A DNA stretch of 64,000 nt, taken from Oxalobacter formigenes. GTDB taxonomy: Bacteria; Pseudomonadota; Gammaproteobacteria; Burkholderiales; Burkholderiaceae_D. This document shows, piece after piece, positions 1 to 8,908 of this stretch. The notes under the pieces were generated by a model that was not told the DNA's origin, searched no databases, and was given only the letters and a program-made list of their open reading frames with translations. Made by a program: the position numbers and the translations under genes. Location of the stretch: assembly GCF_027158485.1 (NCBI RefSeq), contig NZ_JAMKYJ010000008.1. One strand, given 5' to 3'. How positions within the stretch are numbered: position 1 is the first letter of the stretch; each line of letters begins with the position of its first letter.

Positions 1-1322
1 TAAGGGTTATATCCATTTTCATGCTGAATGACTGATCCCATGAGTTTTTTAAGACATTCAGGATTACCAAGGTTCAATTTCTCATGAATACCTGCATTTA
101 ATTGTCTTGAAACAGCGTTCATGTATGCTGTGGTATTGTTTTCATTCACTGGCGCATATTTACTAATTATTTTATAAATCGTATCCTCACCTGCATTGGC
201 ATATCTTTTCAATTGAACCGCAAGTGCACGTAATCCGTCTTCGGGTTTTTTGAATACAGCAAACCTGCCTGTTCCACCGTCTTCTCTTGTCGCGCCTGAA
301 TTTTTCCACATTCCGACAAAATCCAGATTTCCCGGATTATTGTTTCTGATTCCACGGGGTAATTTATTACTTTTCAGCGGTCTTTGTGCCTGTGGTGCCG
401 GTAACGGTATGTTGCCATAATCGGGTGAAGTTTGCTGTGAGGAATCGGAAAAACCGGTAGTTTTTCCTGTGTCTTCAGTTTGTCCATCAGATCCTTTTGA
501 CCCGGGATACCCATACACTTCCCGGATATCGTCTTCCGTGGCGGCATTGTTGAACTGGCCGAAGGCCTGATTGATGGTATTCATGACGTTTTCTACTAAA
601 GAGGTGGTATGGGCGGTGTCGCCAGTACCGGCCGTTTCTGATGGGCGTGAAGTGGTGTTTTCGGGTTGGGTGGGCACCTGTGCCGGTCTGCGGACAGCTT
701 GCTGTCTTTGAACAGGTTGCGACCTGACCGGAGACGGTGTGGCTTGACCTTGTGCCGGTGCAGCCGGTTCTTCCCTGATGGGGGCTGGAGAGGTCTGGCC
801 CGACAGTCTGAAATCCGGAGAAGGGTTTTGATAAGGAGGTCTGCGTTCTCCGAAAATGTGTTCAAGTACCTGCCGCCCGAACGCCTTTGTATCCAGTGGA
901 GGCTGTGAATTTTGTCCTTTTTCCACCTGTTGCCCGGCTTGTCCCATTTGTCCATAAGGGGCATTTGTATCCGGGACAAAGGGCTTTTGCCTGCTGGCAG
1001 GAGGATTGACGCCTTCTCCCCCGACATCAAACGGACGACCTTTGTATAAATCTGTCATGTCTGAGCCAGGCGGATCAGGCCTGGCCTGTTCTCCTTCAAA
1101 CGTCGTACTCAAACCCGCCTGTGCCTGTCTTTCCCTGCGGGCCTTCTCTTCATAATACGAAGGCGTCCGGAAAAACGGGGTATGCGTGTCTTCAGGGTCG
1201 GGCAGTTTGTCGGTCAGGCCGAGTTTATACATATGGTAGGCCGCAATGTTCTTGCGGTCGGGGGAATACTTCGGCAGACCGTCATCATCGATTTCCATGC
1301 CGAAGGGGTTGTTTGGGTTCAT
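1..1322 (-). CDS. Phage virion protein with C-terminal lysozyme-like domain (3' end off the window)
   Basis: An open frame of 440 codons starts at the ATG complementary to 1320-1322 and runs off the left edge with no stop. The first ~320 residues are proline/glutamine rich and look unstructured (MNPNNPFGMEIDDDGLPKYS at the start). From about residue 335 comes RGIRNNNPGNLDF, followed by a tryptophan, an acidic stretch, FAVFKKPEDGLRAL and KYAPVNENNTTAYM. That order is typical of the lysozyme/transglycosylase-like domain in phage structural and internal virion proteins, which opens the cell wall during genome entry. Promoter A (1399-1450, minus) lies about 80 bp upstream and matches the promoters of the capsid operon and of 30888-31304, so it probably belongs to the same particle. 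The start follows an AAAGGAAC-type ribosome site. Family identification is from motif recognition; the catalytic acid was not verified. Confidence 0.75.
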   Translation of the reverse strand, partial: MNPNNPFGMEIDDDGLPKYSPDRKNIAAYHMYKLGLTDKLPDPEDTHTPFFRTPSYYEEKARRERQAQAGLSTTFEGEQARPDPPGSDMTDLYKGRPFDVGGEGVNPPASRQKPFVPDTNAPYGQMGQAGQQVEKGQNSQPPLDTKAFGRQVLEHIFGERRPPYQNPSPDFRLSGQTSPAPIREEPAAPAQGQATPSPVRSQPVQRQQAVRRPAQVPTQPENTTSRPSETAGTGDTAHTTSLVENVMNTINQAFGQFNNAATEDDIREVYGYPGSKGSDGQTEDTGKTTGFSDSSQQTSPDYGNIPLPAPQAQRPLKSNKLPRGIRNNNPGNLDFVGMWKNSGATREDGGTGRFAVFKKPEDGLRALAVQLKRYANAGEDTIYKIISKYAPVNENNTTAYMNAVSRQLNAGIHEKLNLGNPECLKKLMGSVIQHENGYNP

Positions 1323-1398
1323 AAAAAGTTCCTTTCGTTTAGGGGCAGGCTGTTTAATGCCTGCGGTTAATAAGTATAAAAGTGAAACGCTTCAATTA

Positions 1399-1450
1399 CT
1401 TATACACCCGTTTCATGGCTCTTCCGGACATTTGTGGCACATTTGTGAAG
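1399..1450 (-). promoter_or_regulatory. Promoter A, activated late-type promoter (CACAAATGT family)
   Basis: On the minus strand: two direct CACAAATGT-like repeats one helical turn apart, TCCGGA (1423-1428), 18 bp, then TATAAG (1399-1404). The same layout with the same 18-bp spacing is at 7450-7498 and 30678-30728. TCCGGA replaces a -35 hexamer, so an activator is likely needed (inference). Confidence 0.6.
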
Positions 1451-2113
1451 ACTTTAGCTTTTTATGGTCTGGTTTGCCTCTTTTTTTGTGTCGTGTCGTT
1501 CAGGCAGGTTGGGGGCGTATCTGAAATGTCGTGGATAGACAGATGAGGGGTATGCTTTGAATGGCGGTTTTTTCAGCAGTTTCCGGCAATCGGGGGTATT
1601 ATGCTGACATGTTGAAAGTGTGCCGGATAAGTTGCTGTTTTCCCGGGTACTGTTCCGTTAAACAGGCTGTACGTCAGGAGAGTCATGGGCGTTTTTGAAG
1701 ATTCTGTTTTTTAGCGCTTGTTTTATGTTTATTCCCTGATTTTTATGGGGTTTTTCTGTTTGATCGCAAGGTCTTTTTTTGCGGGTGCGATAGTCTGGAT
1801 GACCCGAAGCCGGGTATGCCGGTGACGGGTTTGTTTTGCCGGAAGCGGTTTGCTTGAACTGTGTGGTAAAAATGATCTTGACATCAGACCGTCATATGCT
1901 CATTCTGTAATGTGATCCACAGTGTTTTTTTTACGGGCGCAAGGCATGTCTGAAACAATGTTGGCTGTTCTGGGATTTCCTGATCTGGATGAGCTTTTGC
2001 CGATGGCACGGCTGTTTCTGGTGTCTTCTTTGCTGGCCGGGTGTTGTGTGGGGTCGATGAGCTTGTTTAGGGGCGGTTTCTTTTCGGGCAGAGGTGCCCA
2101 GGGGAACGTCGTC
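1451..2113. other. Intergenic region, no gene recognised
   Basis: About 660 bp between promoter A and the first Sel1 gene. I see no convincing coding sequence. A TTGACA at 1878-1883 with a weak CATTCT 17 bp downstream could drive the Sel1 gene. In-frame codons upstream of 2114, from ATG-type starts at 1922 and 1946, would give an N-terminal extension that contains a second hydrophobic stretch. Confidence 0.4.
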
Positions 2114-3559
2114 ATGCCGAGGGATAAAATGGATTGGAATTTGGGTCGTGTTCGTCAGGGGACGCTGGCTGTGGTCGGTTGCCTGTTTCTGGCGAATGCC
2201 GCGTGGGCGAACGATTATTCCGACGGCATGCAGTTCTATCAGGACAAGGATTACGAGAAAGCTTTTTCTTCTTTCCAGAAGGCGGCCGACAAGGGCAATG
2301 CGGCGGCGCAATCCGCACTGGCTGCCCTGTACTATAACGGGGAAGGGGTGGAGGAAGATGAGGCCGCTGCTGCGTTGTGGTATTCGCGCGCTGCCGAACA
2401 TGGCCGAACGGATGCGCAGTTTGCGCTTGGCGAGATGTTCGAAGCCGGCGAAGGGGTCAAACGCGATTATAAAAAAGCGGCTTTCTGGTATAAAAAGGCG
2501 GCGGACAAGGGCCATTTGATGGCTGCCACGAAGCTGGGCATCCTCTATATGGAAGGTCGCGGAGTCAAGCAAGATGACGCGAAAGCGGCTGCATTGCTTT
2601 CTCATGCCGCCAAACGGGGCATTGCGTTGGCGCAGTCGAATCTCGGTGTTTTGTATGCGAGCGGGCGCGGGGTTGAATCCAGTCCGAAACGGGCGCTGGA
2701 GTGGTACAAGAAGGCGGCTGTTCAGGGAAATTCACAAGCCCAGTTTTCGCTCGGCAATATGTATGAGGACGGCTCTGGTGTTGAAAAGAATCTGGCGGTA
2801 GCGGCCGCCTGGTATCAGAAGTCGGCCGAACAGGGGAATGCCGAGGCCCAGAATAATCTGGGACGCCTTTATATGGAAGGCGGCGAGTTTGAGGGGCGTG
2901 AAGACGAAGCGTTTATGTGGTTCTCCCGTGCGGCCGATCAGGGGTATGCCGAGGCGCAAACGAATCTGGGTGTCTTGTATTCCTATGGGCTTGGTGTGGA
3001 CAAGGATTTGTCCAAGGCGTTTTACTGGTATCAGCAGGCGGCTGAAAAGGGGCAGGCTGAAGGGGCTTTTTTCCTGGCTGAGGCGTATTACAAGGGGGAA
3101 GGTGTTCACCGGGACGACAAACAGGCGGTTTTCTGGTATCAGAAAGCGGCGAAGCTGGGTGTCCCAGAAAGTCAGGACAGGCTTGGGTTGATGCTGACGA
3201 ACGGGGTCGGCGTCAAACAGGATTACAAGCAGGCATATAGCTGGTTCAGGAAGGCGGCCCGTCAGGGGTATGCCGAATCCCAGAACAATCTGGGGGTCTT
3301 GTATGCCCGTGGACTCGGGGTCGAAAAGGATTACAAACAGGCCGTGGCCTGGTATCGCAAGGCGGTGATGCAGAATCTGCCTCAGGCGCAGTTCAATCTG
3401 GGAACGATGTATTTGCAGGGGCATGGTGTCAAACAGGATGTCAAACAGGCCAGACACTGGTTTACGAAGGCGGCAGCGCAGGGGTTGCCGGAAGCGCAGA
3501 GAAGTCTGGACAGGATGCCGAAAAACGGGCAGACCATCAATACGGATCTCTCGACCTGA
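2114..3559 (+). CDS. Exported Sel1-repeat (TPR-like) protein
   Basis: 481 residues from this start. The N-terminus (basic residues, then GTLAVVGCLFLANAAWA and NDYSDG) reads as a Sec signal peptide cut after AWA. The rest is about eleven Sel1 repeats of ~36 residues, recognisable from the recurring xxGxGV turns (YNGEGV, EAGEGV, MEGRGV, ASGRGV, EDGSGV and so on) and the A-x-x-W-Y-x-K-A-A helices. Sel1 solenoids bind other proteins; the partner is unknown and the site is probably periplasmic. Start 2114 has AGGGGAA seven bases upstream; 2129 is a close alternative. The same frame is open back to 1922, but that would bury the signal peptide. A hairpin terminator follows at 3591. Confidence 0.8.
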   Translation: MPRDKMDWNLGRVRQGTLAVVGCLFLANAAWANDYSDGMQFYQDKDYEKAFSSFQKAADKGNAAAQSALAALYYNGEGVEEDEAAAALWYSRAAEHGRTDAQFALGEMFEAGEGVKRDYKKAAFWYKKAADKGHLMAATKLGILYMEGRGVKQDDAKAAALLSHAAKRGIALAQSNLGVLYASGRGVESSPKRALEWYKKAAVQGNSQAQFSLGNMYEDGSGVEKNLAVAAAWYQKSAEQGNAEAQNNLGRLYMEGGEFEGREDEAFMWFSRAADQGYAEAQTNLGVLYSYGLGVDKDLSKAFYWYQQAAEKGQAEGAFFLAEAYYKGEGVHRDDKQAVFWYQKAAKLGVPESQDRLGLMLTNGVGVKQDYKQAYSWFRKAARQGYAESQNNLGVLYARGLGVEKDYKQAVAWYRKAVMQNLPQAQFNLGTMYLQGHGVKQDVKQARHWFTKAAAQGLPEAQRSLDRMPKNGQTINTDLST

Positions 3560-3590
3560 TTTTCGGTATGGATATATTGGTTTTGTGTCG

Positions 3591-3621
3591 GGCATGACAG
3601 GTTTTCTGTCGTGCCTTTTTT
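3591..3621 (+). terminator. Intrinsic terminator
   Basis: GGCATGAC / GTCGTGCC stem with a short loop followed by TTTTTT, about 30 bp after the Sel1 gene stop. Confidence 0.65.
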
Positions 3622-3748
3622 GTTGGTGTAAACGGATGGGTCTGGTGCCTGAATCGGCCGGATGAACCAATAGGGTGATGGTTGGGCATGTTTTTTTGTT
3701 TTCGGCAGTCAGCTGATGTCAAAACAGGGTGACAGGAGAAGGACAGGG

Positions 3749-4633
3749 ATGAAGATGTCGGGTTTCAGATTTGCGTTGGGGGTGTCGGTATGTCTGTTGA
3801 CGGTATGGGTTCCAGCGACGTCTATGGCAGGAAACGTGTCGGCGTCGGCATATCAGATGTCTCAAGGCGAAGACGAAGCATGGACGTTTTATCGTACCGG
3901 ACAGTACGGGAAGGCACTGGCCGCTTTCAGGGGGCTGGAGACGAAAGGGGATGTTGCCGCCTTGTATGGACTGGGTGTGATGGCGACGAATGGTCTCGGT
4001 ATGCCCCGTAATGATGAAAAGGCGCTGGTATGGTTTAGGGAAGGGGCGGCAAAAGGCTCGCGTGAGGCGCAATTCGGGCTGGGGGCGATGTACGATTTGA
4101 GTCGCGGTGTCCGGCAGGATATGACGCTGGCGATCGACTGGTATGAAAAGTCGGCGAGAGCGGGATATGCGCCGGCTCTGACGCGGCTGGGCAGGATGAA
4201 TTTGCTGGGGAGGGGGATGTCCCGCAATTATGGGAAGGCGTTCCGGTTTTTCAAACAGTCGGCACAGCGTGGGGATAGGGACGGTGAGTTTTATTTCGGG
4301 ATGATGTTTATCCGTGGCTGGGGGACGAAGCGGGATGTGGAAGAGGCGGCTGGCTGGATCAGAAAGGCGGCGGAGAAGGGACAGCCGGAAGCGATGCGGG
4401 TGATGTCGACCTTGTATGAGGGTGGTTATGGCGTTGCCCAAAGTGAGAAAGATGCGCTCGTCTGGCTGGAAAAGAGCGTTGATGCGGGCGACAGGGAAGC
4501 GATGAGGCGGCTGGCAGCGGTGTATGAAAACGGCACGTTCGGTGTGACGCCGGACAAGGAGAAGGCCCGTTTGCTGAAAAAGAAGGCAGCCGAGGTGAAA
4601 AAGGCTGTTTTTCCGGATTATGCCGTGATGTAG
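3749..4633 (+). CDS. Exported Sel1-repeat protein
   Basis: 294 residues. MKMSGFRFALGVSVCLLTVW then VPATSMAG is a signal peptide; there is no lipobox. After a short linker come about six Sel1 repeats (TNGLGM, DLSRGV, LLGRGM, IRGWGT, EGGYGV, ENGTFGV). Start 3749 has AGGAGAAGGA just upstream; an ATG in the same frame at 3716 has no such site. It lies about 190 bp downstream of the larger Sel1 gene and separated from it by a terminator, so the two are paralogues with separate transcription. Function is unknown; a periplasmic protein-binding scaffold is the family expectation. Confidence 0.75.
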   Translation: MKMSGFRFALGVSVCLLTVWVPATSMAGNVSASAYQMSQGEDEAWTFYRTGQYGKALAAFRGLETKGDVAALYGLGVMATNGLGMPRNDEKALVWFREGAAKGSREAQFGLGAMYDLSRGVRQDMTLAIDWYEKSARAGYAPALTRLGRMNLLGRGMSRNYGKAFRFFKQSAQRGDRDGEFYFGMMFIRGWGTKRDVEEAAGWIRKAAEKGQPEAMRVMSTLYEGGYGVAQSEKDALVWLEKSVDAGDREAMRRLAAVYENGTFGVTPDKEKARLLKKKAAEVKKAVFPDYAVM

Positions 4634-4679
4634 GAAGCTTGGCCTGACGCTTGTGTCGGGAGAATATGGCGAGAGATGT

Positions 4680-5195
4680 ATGCGAGAAAATGGTTCGAAT
4701 GAGGGGAAATTTGATTGGCCAGAGGGGTTTGTTCCGGAACCGGTAAGGCTCGATGAACGATTTTCCGCGCTAGACGAGCTGGTGTCTTTGTGGGAGGCGT
4801 CGGTGAGATCGACGCATGTTTTCCTGACGGCGGACGATATTGACGGGTTGAAACCGGTTGTCAGGATGGCTCTGGAATCGATTCCGCATTTGTGGGGGAT
4901 GGCTGACCGGTCAGGACGATGGGTGGCGTTTATGGGGGTCGATGGCGAAAAGCTTGAGATGCTTTTCGTTCATCCGGCTTTTTTTGGGCTTGGTCTGGGA
5001 CGACGGCTGACAGGGATGGCGGTTCGTGATCCGGGGGTGCGGTTTGTCGATGTGAATGAACAGAACCCGAAGGCATACGGATTTTACCGGCGGGTCGGTT
5101 TTTCACTTATTGGACGGTCTGAAATGGATGGGCAGGGCAATCCGTTTCCCATTTTGCATTTGAAGTGGATGGGTGGGGATTCTTTTTCCGGATGA
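4680..5195 (+). CDS. GNAT family N-acetyltransferase
   Basis: 171 residues. The C-terminal half shows the GNAT core: a beta strand LEMLFVHPAF, the acetyl-CoA loop GLGLGRRL (Q/R-x-x-G-x-A/G type) and an NPKAYGFYRRVGF segment typical of the last helix/strand. The substrate cannot be told from sequence; YjaB-like enzymes have a similar layout. A GTG at 4653 in frame would add nine residues but lacks a well-spaced ribosome site. Confidence 0.75.
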   Translation: MRENGSNEGKFDWPEGFVPEPVRLDERFSALDELVSLWEASVRSTHVFLTADDIDGLKPVVRMALESIPHLWGMADRSGRWVAFMGVDGEKLEMLFVHPAFFGLGLGRRLTGMAVRDPGVRFVDVNEQNPKAYGFYRRVGFSLIGRSEMDGQGNPFPILHLKWMGGDSFSG

Positions 5196-5279
5196 TTTTT
5201 CCGCAAGAGGGGGAACGATCAAGCGGGTTCGATGACTTCTCCGGTTTTTTTGTCCGTGTGATCTTTTTGGAGTGAATAT

Positions 5280-5795
5280 ATGAAAAAACTTTTTGTGGTT
5301 TTTCTTTTGTCACTGGTTACTTTTCCGGTTTTCGCTTCCAACTGGCGGGACTGGGAAAGCTTTTCTGTTCCAAAGGGCAATGAACAGCACTGGATTTGCG
5401 GGATGGCGACGGTTAACCGGACAGATCCGGAGACGAATGCCTCGATCAAGCTGATTGAATCAACTCCTTTTATCCAGTTTGATTTGTACAAGGGATCATG
5501 GTCTTTTCCGGAAGGCACATCTGTTGCCGTGAGGCTGGATTTTGACGATAACGAACCGCTTGATTTGACGGCTTACGGGGATGGAAAGATTGTTTCGATT
5601 GCCATTCCGGTCGAGCTGACAAGTGTGTTTTTAAGTCTGGTCAATGACAGGCAATATATTCGGGTCTTTTTCAGGGAGGGAAATGAAAAGACATGGACTA
5701 TCGGGCTGGACGGGGCACGCTCTTCACTGCTGAGAATGCTGTCGTGTTTTAAACACAACCGGGTTTCACAGGGAGGTGCCGTCACTGGCGATTGA
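5280..5795 (+). CDS. Exported protein of unknown function
   Basis: 171 residues with a clear signal peptide (MKKLFVVFLLSLVTFPVFA, cut before SNWRDW). The mature part is about 150 residues with alternating hydrophobic/polar strands (FIQFDLYKGSW, SVAVRLDF, SIAIPVEL) and a conserved-looking WTIGLDGARSSL near the end, suggesting a small beta-rich periplasmic domain, somewhat like the IalB family of invasion-associated proteins, though I cannot claim membership. GGAG ribosome site eight bases before the ATG. It precedes promoter P1 of the solitary fibre gene. Confidence 0.55.
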   Translation: MKKLFVVFLLSLVTFPVFASNWRDWESFSVPKGNEQHWICGMATVNRTDPETNASIKLIESTPFIQFDLYKGSWSFPEGTSVAVRLDFDDNEPLDLTAYGDGKIVSIAIPVELTSVFLSLVNDRQYIRVFFREGNEKTWTIGLDGARSSLLRMLSCFKHNRVSQGGAVTGD

Positions 5796-5860
5796 GATGT
5801 TTTTCGGGCTTCTGATATCGAAGTGGATTTATCTGGCTGGATTTTTTTATCGTTTGTGAG

Positions 5861-5889
5861 CTGACCGAAGAGAAAAACCGTCATAAACT
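5861..5889 (+). promoter_or_regulatory. Promoter P1 (CTGACC family), upstream of solitary tail fibre
   Basis: CTGACC (5861-5866), 17 bp, TAAACT (5884-5889). The bases around the -35 (AGCTGACCGAAGA) recur at P3 (55819) and, with one or two changes, at P2 (39562) and P4 (27694-27722, minus). Conservation beyond the hexamers suggests an extra protein-binding site. Confidence 0.6.
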
Positions 5890-5898
5890 GTGTGCGAC

Positions 5899-5958
5899 GG
5901 GCGCTTTTGCGCCCTTTTTTTGTTTTCAGACCTCTCCTTTGTCGGGGAGGTCTTTTTT
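5899..5958 (+). terminator. Two terminator hairpins between P1 and its gene
   Basis: GGGCGC-tttt-GCGCCC followed by a T run (5899-5921) starts about 10 bp after the predicted start of P1 transcription. A second hairpin, AGACCTC / GGAGGTCT with seven T (5928-5958), ends just before the fibre ribosome site. A P1 transcript should stop here unless antiterminated. Confidence 0.65.
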
Positions 5959-5972
5959 TATGGAGAAACGAT

Positions 5973-7133
5973 ATGACGAAATTACCGCAGAAGGATCTTC
6001 TGTCCGGCTCGAAAACACCACGGACAACGACGGGAGAGATGAAAAACGCCTTGGGCAAATTGAGGGATTTTCTCTCGGAACTTTTTGGCGAGGACAGCTC
6101 TGACAAGGAGGCGGTCAGAAAGACATTGGGAATTGATTTGACAGAATTGACTAATAAAATAGAAGCAAAAGCTGATCAGCAAACGATTCAAACGGCTATT
6201 CAAAACAAGGCTGACAAGACAGAACTGGAAAACAGGACGGCTGAACTGGAGCAGGAAATCGCTAAAAGAGGGGCTCCGGCAGGAACGATTGAATATTTTG
6301 CGACGGCTATGCCACCGGCTGGCTATCTTATAGCCAATGGGGCTGAAGTGGAACGGGGTACTTACCCGGATTTGTTTGAAGCTATCGGAACGATATTCGG
6401 TGAGGGCGATGGCGAAACCACGTTTAATTTGCCTGACCTCATTGGCAGATTCCCGCAGGGCAGTCTGACTCCGGGCCAGAAGATACTTGCGGGCTTGCCG
6501 AATATTGAAGGAAAACACTCGGTGGCTGTATGGGCATATGTAAATCTGAATCCGTCCGGGTGTTTTCATCAAGGTTCAGTCTATTCCCAGAAGATTGAAG
6601 GGGGGACCGGGACTTATCAGAGTTTGCCTGATATGTCATTTGATGCATCCCGTTCAAATTCGATATATGGCGCTTCCAATACTGTCCAGCCGCCGGCCCT
6701 GACACTTTTGCCATGTATTAAAGTTTTCGATGCCGTATCGAATCCGGGACTGATCGATGTGACCGAACTGGCAAATGAAGTCGAGGGGAAACTTGACAAA
6801 ACCATGAACGGGAAGCCTGTGCGGTATGTAACAGACGCTTATTGTGACGGAAGAACTGGTGGCTGGAGAAAATGGTCTGACGGATTGCTTGAGCAGTGGG
6901 GGGAGTTGACTACCAATACTTCTGCTATTGCCAATGGCGTGTTTTATATCCCCTTTTCGAATCCGGATTATTATTTGTCTGTCACAAGCGGAATAACGGC
7001 AAATACGACGGCTAACTGGTATATGCAAATCAAATATGGGAGTGAAACGGCAATCGGTTTTACTGCCCTGGGATCTATTACCGGTTATGTGCTCGGTTTC
7101 AGGTGGTATGCCTGTGGACAGGGATTTGAATAA
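5973..7133 (+). CDS. Solitary phage tail fibre with tail-collar domain
   Basis: 386 residues. The N-terminal ~60 residues (LPQKDLLSGSKTPRTTTGEM, then LRDFLSELFGEDSSDKEA) are the attachment module shared with the tail-locus fibres at 49257-55386 and closest to 58111-59223. Then comes a coiled-coil-like segment, the collar domain (GTIEYFATAMPPAGYL, NGAEVERGTYPDLF, TTFNLPDLIGRFPQGS) and a C-terminal receptor-type domain ending WYACGQGFE. Given its promoter P1 and its N-terminal module, I infer it is a spare fibre for the tail particle encoded 33 kb away. The frame is open upstream to 5892, but GGAG before 5973 and comparison with paralogues fix the start. Confidence 0.8.
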   Translation: MTKLPQKDLLSGSKTPRTTTGEMKNALGKLRDFLSELFGEDSSDKEAVRKTLGIDLTELTNKIEAKADQQTIQTAIQNKADKTELENRTAELEQEIAKRGAPAGTIEYFATAMPPAGYLIANGAEVERGTYPDLFEAIGTIFGEGDGETTFNLPDLIGRFPQGSLTPGQKILAGLPNIEGKHSVAVWAYVNLNPSGCFHQGSVYSQKIEGGTGTYQSLPDMSFDASRSNSIYGASNTVQPPALTLLPCIKVFDAVSNPGLIDVTELANEVEGKLDKTMNGKPVRYVTDAYCDGRTGGWRKWSDGLLEQWGELTTNTSAIANGVFYIPFSNPDYYLSVTSGITANTTANWYMQIKYGSETAIGFTALGSITGYVLGFRWYACGQGFE

Positions 7134-7449
7134 TGCACTCAAGTCGGCTTCAACAGGTCAATCACAAAACCGGTAATGTCGAAACAGCTTTGACTTCTGG
7201 TCATGAATATTGCCGATTTTCCTGATTATTCCCGGGTAAATTCCTGTCAAAGATGAAATTTATGCCTCATTTTTTTGTTGCTTTTCTGCAAATGTCAGGG
7301 GTTGACAGAAGAATTTTTCGACAAAGAGATCGAGGCAACCGAAGAAATCGGAATTTCCAAAGTTAAAAATATGGTTTAAGTTTCATTTTTAGTTAAATGA
7401 TTTTAAATGGTTTTATTGATATGTTTGTTTTTTCGAAAAATGGCATGTG

Positions 7450-7498
7450 AAGAAATGTGACACAAATGTCCGGAGCGGGTTGATTCCCGTTTTACAAT
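7450..7498 (+). promoter_or_regulatory. Promoter B, upstream of capsid operon
   Basis: AAATGTGACACAAATG tandem sites, TCCGGA (7469-7474), 18 bp, TACAAT (7493-7498). Same arrangement and spacing as promoters A and C. Predicted transcript start near 7505, leaving a ~285-nt leader before the capsid gene. Confidence 0.6.
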
Positions 7499-7788
7499 AT
7501 AACTGTGCTATGAAACACGATTGCACAATTCGGTTGTTTTGAGGCAGACAGGTTTTATCGCAGTCATGTCGGGGTCGCGTTCCGGCGGCCTGTCTGTTTT
7601 GAGATACCAAAACACATCGTAATTTGTCGCCGTACCGCCGGGGGTCGCGTCCCGGTAGCGCAGGAAATGGTTTTGAAGTCGCTGTAGCCAGTGTCGCGTC
7701 TGGCAAAAGACTGTTTCATTTATCAGGGGTTGCGTCCTGTGCCGGTGTGAAAGACTTGTTTTTTAATCTTTCATATTAGGAGCGACAG
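7499..7788 (+). repeat. Capsid leader with degenerate repeats
   Basis: No coding sequence seen. Four degenerate copies of a GGGGTCGCGTCCCGG-like element lie at about 7570-7585, 7640-7655, 7691-7704 and 7725-7745, at falling spacing, several followed by a GTTTT-rich stretch. An mRNA-level role is possible but unproven. A ribosome site (AGGAGCGAC) precedes the capsid ATG. Confidence 0.4.
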
Positions 7789-8838
7789 ATGCCAGTAACA
7801 TCTTCCGATTTAGAAAATCTTGGTAAATCCTCTCTCGACGATTATTTGCGTAATACTGCCGTCGATCAGATTTCTACCGATACCCCGCTGCTCAAAAAGC
7901 TGATGGAAAAAAAGAAAAAGCTTGTGGGCGCGAAACAGAACGTGACGGTCAATATCCGTAAATCCCTGGATTCCAATTTTGCATGGGCTTATGGCGAAGC
8001 GCCTGTGTCGTTCAACAAGCGCAATACGCTGGAACATGCCGCTTTTCCATGGCGTCGTGCCGTGGACGGTTTTTACATCGCCCACGATACGCTGTTTGCC
8101 AATGGCATTCGTGTAAAAGAAGGCCAAAGCGGCCAACACAAACTGGAAGAAAATGAACGTGTCCAGTTGTGCAATCTGCTTGATGAGCAGACCCAGGCTT
8201 TCCGTACCGGTTTTATGGAAAAGCTGTCTATGGAATTGCATCGTGACGGCACGGCCAATGCCGATGCGATTACGGGTCTGGACGCACTGGTTTCCCTGAC
8301 ACCTGCAACAGGTGTGGTTGGCGGCATTGACCGTTCGACTGCGACGTACTGGCGCAATAATGTCAAGACGGCTATTGCTTCCACGACGGCCGGTACACTG
8401 GCCACTGCCATGGAAGGCGAATGGCGCAAGTGTATCCGTAATGGCGGCAGTCCTGACTTCATTTTAGCCGGTTCCGCGTTTATCGATGCGTATCGTCAGT
8501 ATGGCGTGACGGTGACGAATAACGCCAATGCGGGTTCGATCAAGCGAGTTGACGCCGGTATCGGTTCGGGTACCTCGACCGGGCTGTTCTTCAAGGGCGT
8601 TGAAATTATCTGGGACCCTCAGTTCGAGACGCTGGATGCGATCGAATCGCCGTCGATTCCATGGGAAAAACGCTGCTATTTCATTAATACCAAGCATATG
8701 GAATTGCATGACGACGATATGGATGTGGTCACTCCGACCCGTCCTTACAACATTCTGGCTTTGTACCAGATGGTCAATGTCCGTATGGCGGTGGTGATGA
8801 AGCGTGCGAACGCCCATTCCGTTCTGACAATCGCCTAA
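7789..8838 (+). CDS. Phage major capsid protein
   Basis: 349 residues. Recognised as a HK97-fold major capsid protein of the podovirus type by overall sequence: helical N-terminus (LDDYLRNTAVDQISTDTPLL), a glycine-poor shell region, and the C-terminal MELHDDDMDVVTPTRPYN with a hydrophobic strand NILALYQMVNVRMAVVM. It forms the particle shell. There is no portal, scaffold or terminase immediately upstream, which is unusual for a complete phage; a promoter and long leader are there instead. A strong perfect hairpin follows the stop. Confidence 0.8.
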   Translation: MPVTSSDLENLGKSSLDDYLRNTAVDQISTDTPLLKKLMEKKKKLVGAKQNVTVNIRKSLDSNFAWAYGEAPVSFNKRNTLEHAAFPWRRAVDGFYIAHDTLFANGIRVKEGQSGQHKLEENERVQLCNLLDEQTQAFRTGFMEKLSMELHRDGTANADAITGLDALVSLTPATGVVGGIDRSTATYWRNNVKTAIASTTAGTLATAMEGEWRKCIRNGGSPDFILAGSAFIDAYRQYGVTVTNNANAGSIKRVDAGIGSGTSTGLFFKGVEIIWDPQFETLDAIESPSIPWEKRCYFINTKHMELHDDDMDVVTPTRPYNILALYQMVNVRMAVVMKRANAHSVLTIA

Positions 8839-8851
8839 AGGGCTTTGCAAC

Positions 8852-8878
8852 ACCGGTACCGGTTTATCCGGTACCGGT
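8852..8878 (+). terminator. Hairpin after capsid gene
   Basis: ACCGGTACCGG-tttat-CCGGTACCGGT, 11 perfect pairs, followed 13 bp later by a T run. Possibly a partial terminator or an RNA-stability element that keeps capsid mRNA in excess. Confidence 0.55.
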
Positions 8879-8908
8879 ATTCATTCCGTTTTTTTATTGA
8901 GGAAAATT

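Noticed and set aside
2732..3670. Long minus-strand open frame (312 codons) opposite the first Sel1 gene
   Set aside because: It mirrors Sel1 repeats on the other strand, has no ribosome site and no protein-like composition.
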